NCBI RefSeq assembly: GCF_000671395.1
Contig: NZ_AQQY01000004.1
Coordinates: forward strand, 215,243 to 279,242
Reading direction: 5' to 3'
Origin: Actibacterium atlanticum
Lineage (GTDB): Bacteria > Pseudomonadota > Alphaproteobacteria > Rhodobacterales > Rhodobacteraceae
Length of the DNA stretch: 64,000 nucleotides
The notes below the pieces were generated by a model. It worked only from the letters and a program-made list of their open reading frames with translations. It searched no databases and was not told the DNA's origin. How positions within the stretch are numbered: the first letter of the stretch is position 1; each line of letters opens with the position of its first letter. Below are positions 35,101-45,826 of this stretch, piece by piece. The translations under genes were made by a program, and so were the position numbers.

Positions 35101-35711
35101 TCATCACGACCTACGCGGCGCTCAGTCTCTCGGACAATGCTGAAGAGACTGGGCCCATAGTCGTTCCCCATCTCGAGATCGCCCAGCACAACGGTCGTAG
35201 CGCCCCCGGCGTCATCGGTGATGATCCACTGGCGCAACTGCACGGGACTGTCGGTAAAGACCAAGCTGATCGCGCCATATTCAGGATGTTCGGGGTCTTG
35301 CGCGACGACGGTGGTCGACGTGTCATCCGATGTGTGACCCACAACCATCTTGGCGCGGTTCAGATCAACATTCTTGGCCAGGATAAGGTTCAGCGGTGTG
35401 CGGCGCAGCGGGTATTGCTCTGGTGGCTGGTTCGACTTGGGATCATAGATTGCAAGCTGCCCACCACTGGCCAAAACCAACGCGTTTTCAGGCGGATTAT
35501 ACTCAAACCGCACGCGGCCAGGTCGCTTGATGAAAAGCGTCCCCGTCGAGATTGTGCCATCCGCGTTGATCTGGGTGAAATCGGCCTGCGCCGTTTTAAA
35601 CCCGTTGAAATAGCTCGAAATCTGCGACAAAGGGATTTTGTCAGCCAAGGCCGGCACGGCGGTCAGAACACTGGCGGCAAGCGCCAGAACTGCGGTACGA
35701 ATCTGTTTCAT
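35097..35711 (-). CDS. lolA: Outer-membrane lipoprotein carrier protein
   Basis: A 204-residue periplasmic chaperone that ferries lipoproteins from LolCDE to the outer membrane. The signal (MKQIRTAVLALAASVLTAVPALA) is followed by the LolA fold: FKTAQADFTQ, KRPGRVRFEYNPPE and LASGGQLAIYD. It is 68 bases after ftsK on the same strand, a conserved alphaproteobacterial neighbourhood. Confidence 0.93.
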   Translation of the reverse strand: MKQIRTAVLALAASVLTAVPALADKIPLSQISSYFNGFKTAQADFTQINADGTISTGTLFIKRPGRVRFEYNPPENALVLASGGQLAIYDPKSNQPPEQYPLRRTPLNLILAKNVDLNRAKMVVGHTSDDTSTTVVAQDPEHPEYGAISLVFTDSPVQLRQWIITDDAGGATTVVLGDLEMGNDYGPSLFSIVRETERRVGRDD

Positions 35712-35779
35712 ACTTTTAACCTATGGCTTTGCAGGGCCGATAAAACCCGCCCCTGCATCACGAGGGTGTGAGCGGCGGA

Positions 35780-38617
35780 TTACTGCTCGGGCACAAGAAT
35801 TTCACGTTTACCGACATGGTTAGCCGGGCTGACAACGTGGTTTTCTTCCATCTGCTCGACCAGACGCGCGGCCTTGTTATAGCCAATCGCCAGCTTGCGT
35901 TGAATGTAGCTGGTGGAACACTTGCGGTCCTTCAGAACAATCGCGACGGCGGTGTCATAAAGCGCATCTTCGGCATCGGTGTTGCCGCCAAGGCCCAGCA
36001 CGGCGTCGATGTCGCTCTCTTTCTCGCTGTCGGGGCCGTCGACCACACCGCTCATGTATTCCGGCGGGCCAAAAGCCTTGAGATAGTTCACGATTTCTTC
36101 GACCTCTTCGTCACTGACGAACGGGCCGTGGACGCGGGTGATCTTAGCGCCGCCAGCCATGTACAGCATGTCGCCCATGCCCAACAGCTGCTCAGCACCC
36201 TGTTCGCCCAGAATGGTGCGGCTGTCGATTTTGCTGGTGACCTGGAACGAAATCCGGGTGGGGAAGTTGGCCTTGATCGTACCGGTGATGACGTCGACCG
36301 AGGGGCGCTGTGTCGCCATAATCAAGTGGATACCCGAGGCCCGTGCCATCTGCGCCAAACGCTGGATACAGGCCTCGATTTCCTTGCCCGCCACCATCAT
36401 CAGGTCGGCCATTTCATCGACGATCACCACGATATAGGGGATCGCTTCGGGGGCGAACTCTTCGGTTTCGAAAATCGGCTCGCCGGTATCCTCGTCAAAG
36501 CCGGTCTGAACGGTGCGGCTGAACATTTCCCCCTTTGCGATGGCATCGCGCACACGGCCGTTATAACCCTCGATGTTGCGCACGCCCATCTTGGACATCT
36601 TGCGATAGCGCTCTTCCATCTCGCCGACGACCCACTTCAGGGCAACAACCGCCTTTTTCGGGTCAGTCACAACCGGGGACAGCAGATGGGGAATGCCGTC
36701 ATACACTGACAATTCCAGCATTTTCGGGTCGATCATGATCACCCGGCATTCCTCGGGTGTCAGACGATACAACAACGACAGGATCATCGTGTTGATCGCC
36801 ACCGACTTACCCGAACCGGTCGTACCCGCAATCAACAAGTGAGGCATCTTGGCAAGGTTCGCGACAATCGGATCACCGCCAATGTCTTTGCCCAAAGCCA
36901 GCGGCAGGCGCATGTTGTTGTCACCGAAAGCGCTGGATGCAAGGATCTCGCGCAGAACAACCTTTTCACGGTTGGCATTGGGCAGTTCGATCCCGATCAC
37001 ACTGCGGCCCGGCACGGTCGAAACACGCGCCGACAGCGCCGACATGGAGCGTGCGATATCATCAGCCAAGCCGATGACACGGCTGGCTTTCAGGCCGGGG
37101 GCCGGTTCCAATTCATACATCGTGACCACGGGGCCGGGGCGGACGCTGACGATCTCGCCCTTGATGCCATAGTCATCCAGAACGGTTTCAAGCATCCGCG
37201 CGTTTTCCTCCAACGCCTCATCCGACAGATGGTGGCGCTCGATGCTGACGTGGTTGGTCAGCAGGGAAAGCGGCGGGTTTTCATAAACCTGCGGAGTTTC
37301 TTCGAACTGCAGCGCGGGCTGGGCCTCTTGCTGTGCACGCCGCGAGGGCTGCAGAATTTTCTTTGCTTTTGAATGCTGCACCACCGAGCGATGTTGGAAC
37401 ATCGGCTTTGGGGCCTGCGGCGGTTCTTCGTCGATCAACGGAGCAATTTCCTGATCGGGGGACAGTTCCAACACTTCGGGTTCCGCATCCAACGGTTGGG
37501 GCGGCGGCGCCATACGCGGCTCTTGCTTAGCTGCGATCAGGGGATCTGGTCCGCGACGCTTGGCGATGGCAGCGGCAATCGCTGAAGCTTCGGGTTCCGG
37601 CCCCACATTGGCCTGCAAAGGCGGTTCGGCCCGGCCGGAAAATCCCGGCGCAGGTGTGCGGGCCCGGTTGCGCACGACATCCGCGATGCGGGCTTTGATC
37701 CGTTCGTCTGTCGGGGCATCGGCCTCAAGCGCGTTTTCTGGCAAAGTCGGCTCGATCAGCTCGGGCTCAGGCGTGCGGTTCAGCAAGGATGGCATGCGCG
37801 ACAAAATTGAGGGGCGGGGTTCTTCGATAATCGGCTCTTCTGCCACAGGGGCTTCGGCCCGATGCACCAAAGGTTCGCGCACGTGGGCGGCCTGCGCCAC
37901 ATTGGCCTCTTCCTTGCGGGTCTGTTGGCGCGCCTGCATTTGGCGCACGCCCTGCACCGCGCCGCTCGCCCCGCGGCCCATCAGAACCATAAGCTGCGCA
38001 TATGCCATGATCAGCCCAACCAGCAGGAAACGGCCCAACTGGCCCATTTCCCGACGATCAAACCCGGTCACAAAGAAAGTCAGCGCAATGGCCACAAAGA
38101 ACGTCGCAAAGGCAATCAGTTTCAGCCCGAACACGGTTGAAACGGGCACGATGTTCAGCACAGCCCCCAGCACGGTATCCCCAAACCGTCCGCCAAGCCC
38201 ATAATCCGCCAGCCAGTCACTGCCCGGCGTCAGGGTGGCGGCATAAATCGCGATCATCGCAATCGCGATCGGGGCAAAGACGATACGCCCCACGCACCGC
38301 TCTTCACCCCGATGCAATACAAAACGCAAACCCCATGCCGCCAAAACCACGGCCAGACCCCAAGCGCCCAGACCCATGATCACAATCAGGGGCGAAGCAA
38401 TCAGTGCCCCGGGTCGACCTAACCAGTTCTGAGCGGGTTCATCCGTGGCCACGAGCCAGCTGGGATCATCCGGCACATAAGAGCCAAGCATCATCGCCAC
38501 CAACACCCCGAGCACCAGCAAACCGATGCCCAACAATTCATGCCCACGTCGGGTAATCGCTGCCTGCATGTTGGTGTCAAAAAGCGGATCGCGTTGTTTC
38601 ATCTGATACGATGCCAT
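35780..38617 (-). CDS. ftsK: DNA translocase FtsK
   Basis: A divisome ATPase that pumps chromosome ends through the septum toward XerCD/dif. The 945 residues comprise four N-terminal helices (to about residue 210), a Pro/Glu-rich linker, then the motor with Walker A ([13 protein letters not shown], about residue 595), [18 protein letters not shown], and a C-terminal gamma winged helix ([21 protein letters not shown]) that reads KOPS. It begins ten bases after the aminotransferase gene. Confidence 0.97.
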   Translation of the reverse strand: MASYQMKQRDPLFDTNMQAAITRRGHELLGIGLLVLGVLVAMMLGSYVPDDPSWLVATDEPAQNWLGRPGALIASPLIVIMGLGAWGLAVVLAAWGLRFVLHRGEERCVGRIVFAPIAIAMIAIYAATLTPGSDWLADYGLGGRFGDTVLGAVLNIVPVSTVFGLKLIAFATFFVAIALTFFVTGFDRREMGQLGRFLLVGLIMAYAQLMVLMGRGASGAVQGVRQMQARQQTRKEEANVAQAAHVREPLVHRAEAPVAEEPIIEEPRPSILSRMPSLLNRTPEPELIEPTLPENALEADAPTDERIKARIADVVRNRARTPAPGFSGRAEPPLQANVGPEPEASAIAAAIAKRRGPDPLIAAKQEPRMAPPPQPLDAEPEVLELSPDQEIAPLIDEEPPQAPKPMFQHRSVVQHSKAKKILQPSRRAQQEAQPALQFEETPQVYENPPLSLLTNHVSIERHHLSDEALEENARMLETVLDDYGIKGEIVSVRPGPVVTMYELEPAPGLKASRVIGLADDIARSMSALSARVSTVPGRSVIGIELPNANREKVVLREILASSAFGDNNMRLPLALGKDIGGDPIVANLAKMPHLLIAGTTGSGKSVAINTMILSLLYRLTPEECRVIMIDPKMLELSVYDGIPHLLSPVVTDPKKAVVALKWVVGEMEERYRKMSKMGVRNIEGYNGRVRDAIAKGEMFSRTVQTGFDEDTGEPIFETEEFAPEAIPYIVVIVDEMADLMMVAGKEIEACIQRLAQMARASGIHLIMATQRPSVDVITGTIKANFPTRISFQVTSKIDSRTILGEQGAEQLLGMGDMLYMAGGAKITRVHGPFVSDEEVEEIVNYLKAFGPPEYMSGVVDGPDSEKESDIDAVLGLGGNTDAEDALYDTAVAIVLKDRKCSTSYIQRKLAIGYNKAARLVEQMEENHVVSPANHVGKREILVPEQ

Positions 38618-38627
38618 GCCTGAACCC

Positions 38628-39809
38628 TTACCTGTAAAGACAGTCGCGAAGCGTGATCAGCCCGCGCTGCATTTCTTCTTTTGGGGCCACCAAAGCGACC
38701 CGAATAAACCCTTTTCCAGGGTTCAACCCATCCACGTCCCGCGCCAGATAGGCACCGGGCAGTACCCGCACGCCGGTCTGTGTCCACAGTTTCAAAGTGG
38801 CTTCTTCGCCGTCGTTTATAGGCAGCCACAGAAAGAAACCGGCCTCAGGCGAAGTGTAGCCCGGTACATCAGCCAGAATCTCATCGGCGATTTCGAATTT
38901 TTCAGCATAGAGGGCGCGGTTTTCGATCACGTGCTCTTCATCCGCCCAGACCTTTTGCGCCACACGTTGCAAAGGCAGCGGCAATGGCGATCCGGCATAG
39001 GAGCGCAGCTGGCGCATCCGACGCATGTTTTCAGGGCCAGTGGCCACAAAACCCGAGCGCAGCCCCGGCATGTTCGACCGTTTTGACAGCGAATGGAAAA
39101 TCACCAGACGTTCGGGGTCTGCACCCATTTCCTGCGCGACCTCAATCGCGCCAACAGGCGGGGCGTGGCGATAAATCTCGGAATAACACTCGTCCGCGAA
39201 GATCACGAAATCGTACTTTTCGGCCAAGGTGATCAACCGGCGCCAATACTCTGCCGTCGCGACCGACCCCTGCGGGTTCGACGGTGAGCAAATATAGGCT
39301 GCTGCCACGCGGTTCAAAACCTCGGGCGGGAGCTCATCATAGTTGGGCAAGAACCCGTTTTCAGGCGTCGCGGCTACAAAATAGGGCTCCGCACCAATGG
39401 ACAGCGCTGCCACGGCATAGACCTGATAAAACGGGTTGGGTGTCAGCACGATAGGTGTCTGGCCGCGCACCTTTTCAGGGCAAAGTGCCATCACGGCATT
39501 GTACAGCCCTTCTCGCGTCCCGTTCAGCGCCATGATCTGCGTTTCCGGGTCCATCGAGGCACCGTACCGGCGCTTGATCCAATCGCTGATCGCCATGCGC
39601 AGCTCGGGCGCACCTTCATTCGGAGGGTAATTCGCGAAACCCTCCGCGTTTTCGACGATGATATCCGTGATCCAGTCCGGGAACGCATGTTTTGGCTCGC
39701 CGATGGTCATATGAATCACGTCACCGCCCGGCGCATGTGCGTCGAGAAGCGTCCGCAAACGCGGAAATGCATATTCTGGAAGGTTCGAAAACCGCTCCGG
39801 ATAGGTCAT
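38628..39809 (-). CDS. Class I/II PLP aminotransferase
   Basis: A 393-residue fold type I aminotransferase. The catalytic Lys is in [16 protein letters not shown], with [10 protein letters not shown] and [10 protein letters not shown] before it. It resembles alphaproteobacterial DapC/YbdL-type enzymes, so succinyldiaminopimelate or aromatic substrates are possible, but specificity is not readable. The ATG at 39809 begins [15 protein letters not shown]; the longer frame upstream overlaps the amidase gene. It leads into ftsK. Confidence 0.85.
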   Translation of the reverse strand: MTYPERFSNLPEYAFPRLRTLLDAHAPGGDVIHMTIGEPKHAFPDWITDIIVENAEGFANYPPNEGAPELRMAISDWIKRRYGASMDPETQIMALNGTREGLYNAVMALCPEKVRGQTPIVLTPNPFYQVYAVAALSIGAEPYFVAATPENGFLPNYDELPPEVLNRVAAAYICSPSNPQGSVATAEYWRRLITLAEKYDFVIFADECYSEIYRHAPPVGAIEVAQEMGADPERLVIFHSLSKRSNMPGLRSGFVATGPENMRRMRQLRSYAGSPLPLPLQRVAQKVWADEEHVIENRALYAEKFEIADEILADVPGYTSPEAGFFLWLPINDGEEATLKLWTQTGVRVLPGAYLARDVDGLNPGKGFIRVALVAPKEEMQRGLITLRDCLYR

Positions 39810-39927
39810 GGGACCAAACTTTTCTGCCTCAGGGTCGGGGTCATTGCGCCCCGTTTGAAAGCTAGAATACCCGCAACACAGGGTTTGGTCCAGAATAAGC
39901 CTGAAATTTTCGACCTTTGCGTGGGAT

Positions 39928-41259
39928 TTAGGCCAGTGCTCGTTCGGCGGCAGCCCCCAGGCGCAACAGACGTTCTTCACTATGTGGCGGGGTCAGGAAC
40001 ATGATGCCGGTGGAGGGCACCCCCGTTGGGAGCGTCAGCGCGGCCCCGCCCATCAGGTTGCCAATCCGGGTGTTGCGCAACGCCAGCAGGTTCTCGGTGA
40101 TGTAATAGTCATGATCCGACAGCAGACGATCATGATTGGGGGGTAGAATCGGCGCCGTGGGCAAGATCACCGCATCATACCCCGCGGTCGCCCGTCCAAA
40201 TTCGCGGCGCAGGCGGCGTAGCTTTTGCCAAGCCGCAACAAAGTCCGCGCCTTTGTGATCCGCGCCCGAGCGGAACCGCGCCAGAATCTCGGGGTACATT
40301 TTGTCTGGCGCGGCCTCGATCGTGTCCCGCCATGTCGCGTAGGCCTCGGTCGTGAACAATATCGCTGACAGGTCCATTGCATCGGCCACCACCGGGATTT
40401 CCCGACGATCCACCAAAGCCCCTGCGTTCTGCAGGCGCACCACCGCGCTTTCGAACCCATCACGTGGCGCGGCGCGCAAATCCTGCATCGCAACGGAGCG
40501 GCACACCAGGAACCGCGCCCCGCGAAGCGACGCACCGCGCAGATCAGGCGCCTTTGTGCCTTCGAGCGCTCCCAGCATCAGCGCGGCATCCTCGACCGTG
40601 CGCGCCATCGGCCCAACCGTGTCAAAACTCTCGCAAAGTGGCACTGTTCCGGCCAAAGACAGCCTTCCTGAGGTCGTCTTAAGCCCCACCAGATCGTTCC
40701 AGGCTGACGGGATACGCACCGATCCGCCGGTATCCGAGCCCACTGCAACCGGCGCAAGGTTGAACGCCACCGATGCAGCCGCCCCCGAGGAAGACCCGCC
40801 CGAAACCGCGGCCGGATCGTTGACGCAGGGCGGCGAAGCGGTGATCGGGTTAAGGCCAAGCCCGGAAAAGGCCAGTTCCGACATGTGGGTTTTACCCAGA
40901 CAGACCAAACCTGCCGCACTTGCATGGCGCAAAACACGTGCATCCCGGCGCGGCACACGCCCCTGCAACAGCGCCGACCCCGCCTCGGTCGCTGTACCTG
41001 CCGTATCAAACAGGTCTTTCCACGATACAGGCACCCCATCCAAAGGGCCCAACCGATTGCCCGTTGCAGCACGGGCACGGGCGGCAAGGGCCTCGTTGAT
41101 TGCGCGGGTCGGTGTGGTGCGGGCATAAATGCGGTTTGCGCTGGAATGTGTCTCTATTGCACCTAAAAACGCCTCAGTCAGGGCAACCGGGTCGATCTTG
41201 CCTGCCCCGATCCCGCGCCCGAGATCGGCGGCACTCTGTGTCAGCCATGCGTCGCCCAT
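39928..41259 (-). CDS. Amidase signature family hydrolase
   Basis: A 443-residue amidase with the Ser-cisSer-Lys triad visible: Lys in VPVSWKDLFD, the middle Ser in VSGGSSSGAAASVA, and the nucleophile Ser in GSDTGGSVRIPS. AGGAGGG precedes the ATG at 41259. GatA is unlikely because there is no gatB/gatC and length is shorter. The natural substrate is unknown. Divergent from the UbiH-type gene by 81 bases. Confidence 0.88.
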   Translation of the reverse strand: MGDAWLTQSAADLGRGIGAGKIDPVALTEAFLGAIETHSSANRIYARTTPTRAINEALAARARAATGNRLGPLDGVPVSWKDLFDTAGTATEAGSALLQGRVPRRDARVLRHASAAGLVCLGKTHMSELAFSGLGLNPITASPPCVNDPAAVSGGSSSGAAASVAFNLAPVAVGSDTGGSVRIPSAWNDLVGLKTTSGRLSLAGTVPLCESFDTVGPMARTVEDAALMLGALEGTKAPDLRGASLRGARFLVCRSVAMQDLRAAPRDGFESAVVRLQNAGALVDRREIPVVADAMDLSAILFTTEAYATWRDTIEAAPDKMYPEILARFRSGADHKGADFVAAWQKLRRLRREFGRATAGYDAVILPTAPILPPNHDRLLSDHDYYITENLLALRNTRIGNLMGGAALTLPTGVPSTGIMFLTPPHSEERLLRLGAAAERALA

Positions 41260-41340
41260 CGCGCCCTCCTGTAAATTGCCAGCACGGTAGCGGCAGCAAG
41301 GCGCATGGACAATCCCGCATCGGCACGCATATTGAGCAGT

Positions 41341-42567
41341 ATGAAACATGATTCCGATGTTGTGATTGTAGGCGGTGGGCTGAATGGCCCGGCATTGGCA
41401 CTGGCACTGGCCCAAGGCGGCCTTTCAGTGACGGTGGTCGACGCGCAGCCCAAAGGCGCGCGCGGCAACGAAGGCTTCGATGGGCGCGGCTATGCGCTGG
41501 CGTTGGCGTCGCAAAAACTGCTGGCGGCGCTGAACGTCTGGCCGCGTGTGGCTGACAATGCCCAGCCGATCCTGGAGATCAAAGTCACAGATGGCGACGC
41601 CGAGCGCGGCCCGTCGCCGTTTGTGCTTGAATTCGATCATGCCGAGATTGAAGAAGGCCCAATGGGGTTCATGGTCGAGGACCGGTTTCTGAGCCGCGCT
41701 CTGGCCGACGCGCTGGATGCGGAAAGCGCCATTACACAGTTGCACGGCGAGACTGTCGTCGCGCAGGAGGTGACTTCGGCTGGCGTCACGGTCACGCTTG
41801 GGTCGGGCAAAACCCTGACCGCCAAGCTGATCGCCGGGTGCGATGGCCGTAAATCCGGCGTCGCCGAACGCGCCAAGATCAAGCGCAGCGGCTGGGACTA
41901 TGGCCAAACCGCGTTGGTCTGCGCAGTGGGCCACGAAAAGCCCCACAACGGCATTGCGCATCAGTTCTTTATGCCCGGCGGTCCGTTGGCGATCCTGCCC
42001 TTGCCCGACAACAAGTGTTCTATTGTCTGGAGCGAAGAGCGCGCCCGCGCCGAACAGATCGCTGCGCTTGACGACGACGCCTACATGGAGGCCCTGCGCC
42101 CCGTTTTCGGCGATTTTCTGGGCGACATCCACCTTACTGGTGCGCGCTTTACCTATCCGCTGAACCTGACGCTGGCGAATGAGTTCGTCGCGCCGCGTAT
42201 CGCGCTGGTGGGTGATGCGGCGCACGGCGTGCACCCGATTGCCGGGCAAGGCCTGAACCTTGGAATGCGCGATGTGGGGGCTTTGGCCGAAGTGCTGATC
42301 AATGCCACCCGTCGTGGCGAAGAGATCGGCGCAATTGACGTGCTGGAACGCTATCAAACCTGGCGGCGTTGGGATGCAACGACGCTGGCGCTGGGCATGG
42401 ATGGCGTGAACAAGATTTTTTCAAACGACAATCCGCTGCTGCGCGGGGTGCGCGATCTGGGGCTTGGTTTGGTCAATGCCTTGCCGGGCGCACGCCGACG
42501 GTTCATCCGCGAGGCCGCAGGCCTGAACGGCGAGCTGCCGAAGCTCATGAAGGGCCAGCCGCTTTAA
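41341..42567 (+). CDS. UbiH/UbiF-family FAD-dependent hydroxylase
   Basis: A 408-residue flavoprotein mono-oxygenase of the ubiquinone biosynthesis class. The FAD fingerprint [18 protein letters not shown] is at the N-terminus, the DG motif [10 protein letters not shown] is central, and [19 protein letters not shown] binds FAD ribityl. Which ring position it hydroxylates cannot be told. The ATG at 41341 opens just before the Rossmann strand. It converges on the Trm112-like gene with a four-base overlap. Confidence 0.9.
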   Translation: MKHDSDVVIVGGGLNGPALALALAQGGLSVTVVDAQPKGARGNEGFDGRGYALALASQKLLAALNVWPRVADNAQPILEIKVTDGDAERGPSPFVLEFDHAEIEEGPMGFMVEDRFLSRALADALDAESAITQLHGETVVAQEVTSAGVTVTLGSGKTLTAKLIAGCDGRKSGVAERAKIKRSGWDYGQTALVCAVGHEKPHNGIAHQFFMPGGPLAILPLPDNKCSIVWSEERARAEQIAALDDDAYMEALRPVFGDFLGDIHLTGARFTYPLNLTLANEFVAPRIALVGDAAHGVHPIAGQGLNLGMRDVGALAEVLINATRRGEEIGAIDVLERYQTWRRWDATTLALGMDGVNKIFSNDNPLLRGVRDLGLGLVNALPGARRRFIREAAGLNGELPKLMKGQPL

Positions 42568-42746
42568 TCCAGCTTGCGGGCCTCATCGACCAGCATGATC
42601 GGAATCCCGTTACGGATCGGAAAAGCCAGATGCGCGGCTTTTGACACCAATTCCTGCTTTTCGGCATCATAGCTCAGCACCGCGTGGGTGACCGGGCACA
42701 CCAGCGCTTCGAGCATCTTGCGGTCGACTTTGGTGTTATCACTCAT
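42564..42746 (-). CDS. Trm112-family small protein
   Basis: A 60-residue protein of the YcaR/Trm112 type: [17 protein letters not shown], then [21 protein letters not shown]. Bacterial members typically have a zinc-ribbon remnant, and here only one of the usual cysteines (VCPV) remains. The role is unknown, possibly as partner of methyltransferases. It overlaps the upstream LON-domain gene by ATGA. Confidence 0.9.
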   Translation of the reverse strand: MSDNTKVDRKMLEALVCPVTHAVLSYDAEKQELVSKAAHLAFPIRNGIPIMLVDEARKLD

Positions 42747-43378
42747 TGCATCGTCTCTTCATTATTGCCGCCCAACAGGGCGAATTCCATTAGCGTAACC
42801 AGCACTTCTCGCCGGTCTTGCAGGGTTGGGGCCTCAAGCAGCGCCTGTTTGTCTTCGGGATCAAACGGGCACAACATGGCCAGCGCATTGATCAACATCT
42901 CGCCCTCGGCCTCTTTCAGGCTGTCCCAATCGGTCGAGAGTTCTTTGTGCTCAAAGTACCTCCCCAACAGATCAAAGAACGCCGCGCGTTTAAAATCGGC
43001 GTCCTTTTCCACCGCGCCCAGGTCAGGCTCGAACCCGTTCCAGTCGACTTCAGCGCGGATATAGGGTGTGAACCCCTCGATCTGGCGCTGAATACGGAAC
43101 CGAGACACGCCCGTAAGGGTGATCATATAGCGGCGATCCTCGGTTTCGGAAAACGCGGTAACCCTTCCTGCGCATCCGATCTGATGCAGCGTGTTTTCGT
43201 CGCCGGGCTGCGGTTGCACCATCCCGATCAGACGCCCCGAATCCTTCAGCGCGTCATCCAGCATCGCCAGATACCGCGGCTCGAAAATATGCAAAGGCAA
43301 GCGCCCGCGTGGCAGCAACAGCGCGCCAGGCAGCGGGAACAGCGGGATCGTCTGGGCAAGATCAGAGGCTGAGAACAT
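42743..43378 (-). CDS. LON peptidase substrate-binding-domain protein
   Basis: A 211-residue stand-alone LON N-terminal domain ([27 protein letters not shown]) with no ATPase or protease domain. It may be a substrate-recognition or folding factor; function is not established. The ATG at 43378 is preferred over an upstream TTG at 43387. It is co-transcribed with the Trm112 gene and 27 bases after the thioredoxin-TPR gene, an arrangement often kept in alphaproteobacteria. Confidence 0.9.
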   Translation of the reverse strand: MFSASDLAQTIPLFPLPGALLLPRGRLPLHIFEPRYLAMLDDALKDSGRLIGMVQPQPGDENTLHQIGCAGRVTAFSETEDRRYMITLTGVSRFRIQRQIEGFTPYIRAEVDWNGFEPDLGAVEKDADFKRAAFFDLLGRYFEHKELSTDWDSLKEAEGEMLINALAMLCPFDPEDKQALLEAPTLQDRREVLVTLMEFALLGGNNEETMQ

Positions 43379-43405
43379 AGACTTCAACCTAGATCAAAGC
43401 GGGCC

Positions 43406-44326
43406 TTAGGCAAAGATCATCGACGACAGCTTGCGACGGCCGTTCAAAACAACCGGATCTTCGGGCTTGAGCGCATCGAAAATCGTAAACAGCTGCGCCT
43501 TGGCAGCGCCATCGTTCCATTCGCGGTCACGCCGGAACAGCTCCAGCAGCTCATCAACAGCTTCTTGCACGTCACCATTGGCATGCAAGGCCTGCGCCAG
43601 ATCCAAACGGGCCTGATGGTTGTCGGGATCCGCTGTTACCGCGGCGCGCAGCTCGGCCACGGGGCCGGCGTTTTCTGCCTGACGGGCCAACTCTAGCTGC
43701 GCGGCGGCGGCTTCAACCTCGGGCGAGACTTTCAGATCATCTTCGGCAGTATTCAGCAGCTCTTCGGCCTGATCGACCTCGTCCATCGCCAGATGGGCGC
43801 GGATCAAACCGCCATAGGCGGCGGCATTGGCCGGGTCTTCGCCCAGAATTGCCGCAAAGGTTTGCGCGGCATCCACGGCTTCGCCTTCGGCCAGCATGGT
43901 CTCGGCAACCTCAACAGCCTCGGCCAGACCCCCATCCGAACCACCGGCTTCGGCCACACGGTCGATAAAGGCTTTGATCTCGGACCCCGGCAAAGCGCCC
44001 TGAAAGCCGTCCACCGGCTGGCCATCGACAAAGGCATAGACCGTCGGGATCGACTGCACCCGCATCTGCCCGGCAGCCTGCTGGTTCTCATCGACATTGA
44101 TCTTGACCATACGGACCTTGCCACCGGCCTCGGTCACGGCGGCTTCAAGCGCCGGTCCCAGCGTTTTGCACGGGCCACACCACGGCGCCCAGAAGTCGAC
44201 AATTACCGGCACCTCTTTCGAGGCCTCAACCACATCTACCATAAAGGTGGCGTCGGTCGTGTCCTTGATCAGGTTCTCCGCTGCCGCGCCCGTATTTCCG
44301 CCAAGTTCCAGCATCTGTCTATCCAT
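43406..44326 (-). CDS. Thioredoxin with C-terminal TPR region (CnoX/YbbN-like)
   Basis: A 306-residue protein: thioredoxin domain with WCGPC near residue 40 (VDFWAPWCGPCKTL), then alpha-helical TPR repeats of the YbbN type. CnoX/YbbN proteins act as redox-linked holdases for chaperones. Unlike E. coli YbbN, this one retains both active-site cysteines, so reductase activity is plausible. The start is 44326 or 44314. Confidence 0.88.
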   Translation of the reverse strand: MDRQMLELGGNTGAAAENLIKDTTDATFMVDVVEASKEVPVIVDFWAPWCGPCKTLGPALEAAVTEAGGKVRMVKINVDENQQAAGQMRVQSIPTVYAFVDGQPVDGFQGALPGSEIKAFIDRVAEAGGSDGGLAEAVEVAETMLAEGEAVDAAQTFAAILGEDPANAAAYGGLIRAHLAMDEVDQAEELLNTAEDDLKVSPEVEAAAAQLELARQAENAGPVAELRAAVTADPDNHQARLDLAQALHANGDVQEAVDELLELFRRDREWNDGAAKAQLFTIFDALKPEDPVVLNGRRKLSSMIFA

Positions 44327-44414
44327 CCCAAATATCGTGTTGTGCCTTATATGGCGTGGCAAAGGCGCGGTGCCAACCCTTGCAGATGCGCCCAATTGGC
44401 GCCAACTCTTAACA

Positions 44415-44951
44415 ATGGACCTGTTTGAACGATCCGAACGCCTGATGGGTATGGACAAGCGCACATGGGCGCGCCACGCCAACCCGTGGAGTGTCTATAC
44501 CCGGTTTACCGCACTGCCCTTGCTGTGTTTGGCGGTCTGGAGCCGCGTCTGGCTGGGCTGGTGGGCGCTTGTGCCGCTGTTATTGACCGTTCTTTGGATC
44601 TGGCTGAACCCGCGCCTGTTCTCGCCGCCGGCACACACCGAAAGCTGGGCCGCGCGCGGCACCTTTGGGGAACGGGTCTTTCTGAACCGCAAAACAGTCT
44701 CTATTCCAGCTGAATATGTTCGGTGGGGCTATGGTCTGTCGATTGCATCAGGTCTGGGGTTGCTGCCCCTTGTCTGGGGGCTGTGGCAGTTAGACATCGC
44801 TTGGACGATCACCGGATTGGTGATGTCCATGGGCGCCAAGACGTGGTTCGTGGACCGCATGGCGCAGCTATACGACCGGATGAAAGACGCCGATCCAACC
44901 TATGCCGGGTGGATGCGTTACAAATCAAACGTCGCGAATACCGGGGCGTGA
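44415..44951 (+). CDS. DUF6653-family membrane protein
   Basis: A 178-residue product with three to four hydrophobic segments after an N-terminal DLFERSERLMGMDKRTWARHANPWS stretch typical of this DUF family in haloarchaea and alphaproteobacteria. The motif NRKTVSIPAEYVR sits in a polar loop. The function is unknown. Its 3' end overlaps the convergent xthA gene by 34 bases, a longer overlap than elsewhere in the window. Confidence 0.7.
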   Translation: MDLFERSERLMGMDKRTWARHANPWSVYTRFTALPLLCLAVWSRVWLGWWALVPLLLTVLWIWLNPRLFSPPAHTESWAARGTFGERVFLNRKTVSIPAEYVRWGYGLSIASGLGLLPLVWGLWQLDIAWTITGLVMSMGAKTWFVDRMAQLYDRMKDADPTYAGWMRYKSNVANTGA

Positions 44952-45706
44952 TCGCTGGGCTTTTCCCAGCCCCGTGCCTCGCGCAGGACGCGGCTGGAAT
45001 GCGTCGCGTTTGAAATATCGGGCGTGGCCCAGATGTGATCCAAGCGGCGGCCTTTGTCGGCCGTATCCCAGTCACGGGCGCGGTAGCTCCACCAACTGTA
45101 CAACTGTCCGTCTGGGATATCTTTCCGGGTAACGTCCACAAAGCCACCTGCATCCTGTGTTTGGGCCAGATGTTCGATCTCAATCGGCGTGTGGCTGACG
45201 ATCTTGGTCAGTTGCTTGTGGTTCCAGACGTCATCTTCACGCGGGGCGATGTTCAGATCGCCCACAAGGATCGACTTTTGCGGTTTGTCAGCGTGGAACC
45301 AATCCCGCATCTCGGTCAGGTAATCCAGTTTCTGACCAAACTTCTCGTTCACCTCGCGGTCCGGTTTGTCACCCCCAGCCGGCACATAGAAATTGTGAAT
45401 GGTTGTGCCATCTTCCAGACGCGCAGCCACGTGGCGGGCATGCCCCAGGCTGGCGAAATCCTTGTCGCCCACATCGGTCAGCGGCAGTTTCGACAGGATC
45501 GCGACGCCGTTATAGCCCTTCTGCCCACGCGCCACCATGTGGCGGTAGCCCAGTGCGGCAAAGCCCTCGGTCGGGATTTTCTCGACCGGTGATTTGCACT
45601 CCTGCAAGCACAGAATGTCCGGCGCTTCCTCTTGCAACAGCTTCAGCACGATCGGCTCGCGCAACCGGACAGAGTTGATGTTCCAAGTCGCAAGGGTAAA
45701 AGGCAT
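44918..45706 (-). CDS. xthA: Exodeoxyribonuclease III
   Basis: A base-excision-repair AP endonuclease and 3'-5' exonuclease. The 262 residues show the ExoIII/EEP fold: FTLATWNINSVRLR, LCLQECKS (metal Glu), NFYVPAGG, LVGDLNIAPREDDVWN, and the final SDHAPVFATFDL. The ATG at 45706 begins at this fold; a start 13 codons earlier is in frame. Length is normal. Confidence 0.95.
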   Translation of the reverse strand: MPFTLATWNINSVRLREPIVLKLLQEEAPDILCLQECKSPVEKIPTEGFAALGYRHMVARGQKGYNGVAILSKLPLTDVGDKDFASLGHARHVAARLEDGTTIHNFYVPAGGDKPDREVNEKFGQKLDYLTEMRDWFHADKPQKSILVGDLNIAPREDDVWNHKQLTKIVSHTPIEIEHLAQTQDAGGFVDVTRKDIPDGQLYSWWSYRARDWDTADKGRRLDHIWATPDISNATHSSRVLREARGWEKPSDHAPVFATFDL

Positions 45707-45777
45707 CGCGTTTCTCCGGCTTAAACTGGCGCCGACCCTAGCCACGCAGCCCGCAGTTGGCCACCCGAAACAAGCGC

Positions 45778-45806
45778 AAAAGCCCGGCGAGATGCACCGG
45801 GCTTTT
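45778..45806 (-). terminator. Terminator after the ABC transporter operon
   Basis: A perfect ten-bp stem (AAAAGCCCGG with CCGGGCTTTT) with a nine-base loop and T-rich ends, 21 bases past the stop of the binding-protein gene, minus strand. Because the stem is symmetric it could act in both directions. Confidence 0.85.
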
Positions 45807-45826
45807 GTCGGATCATGATCGGTCGA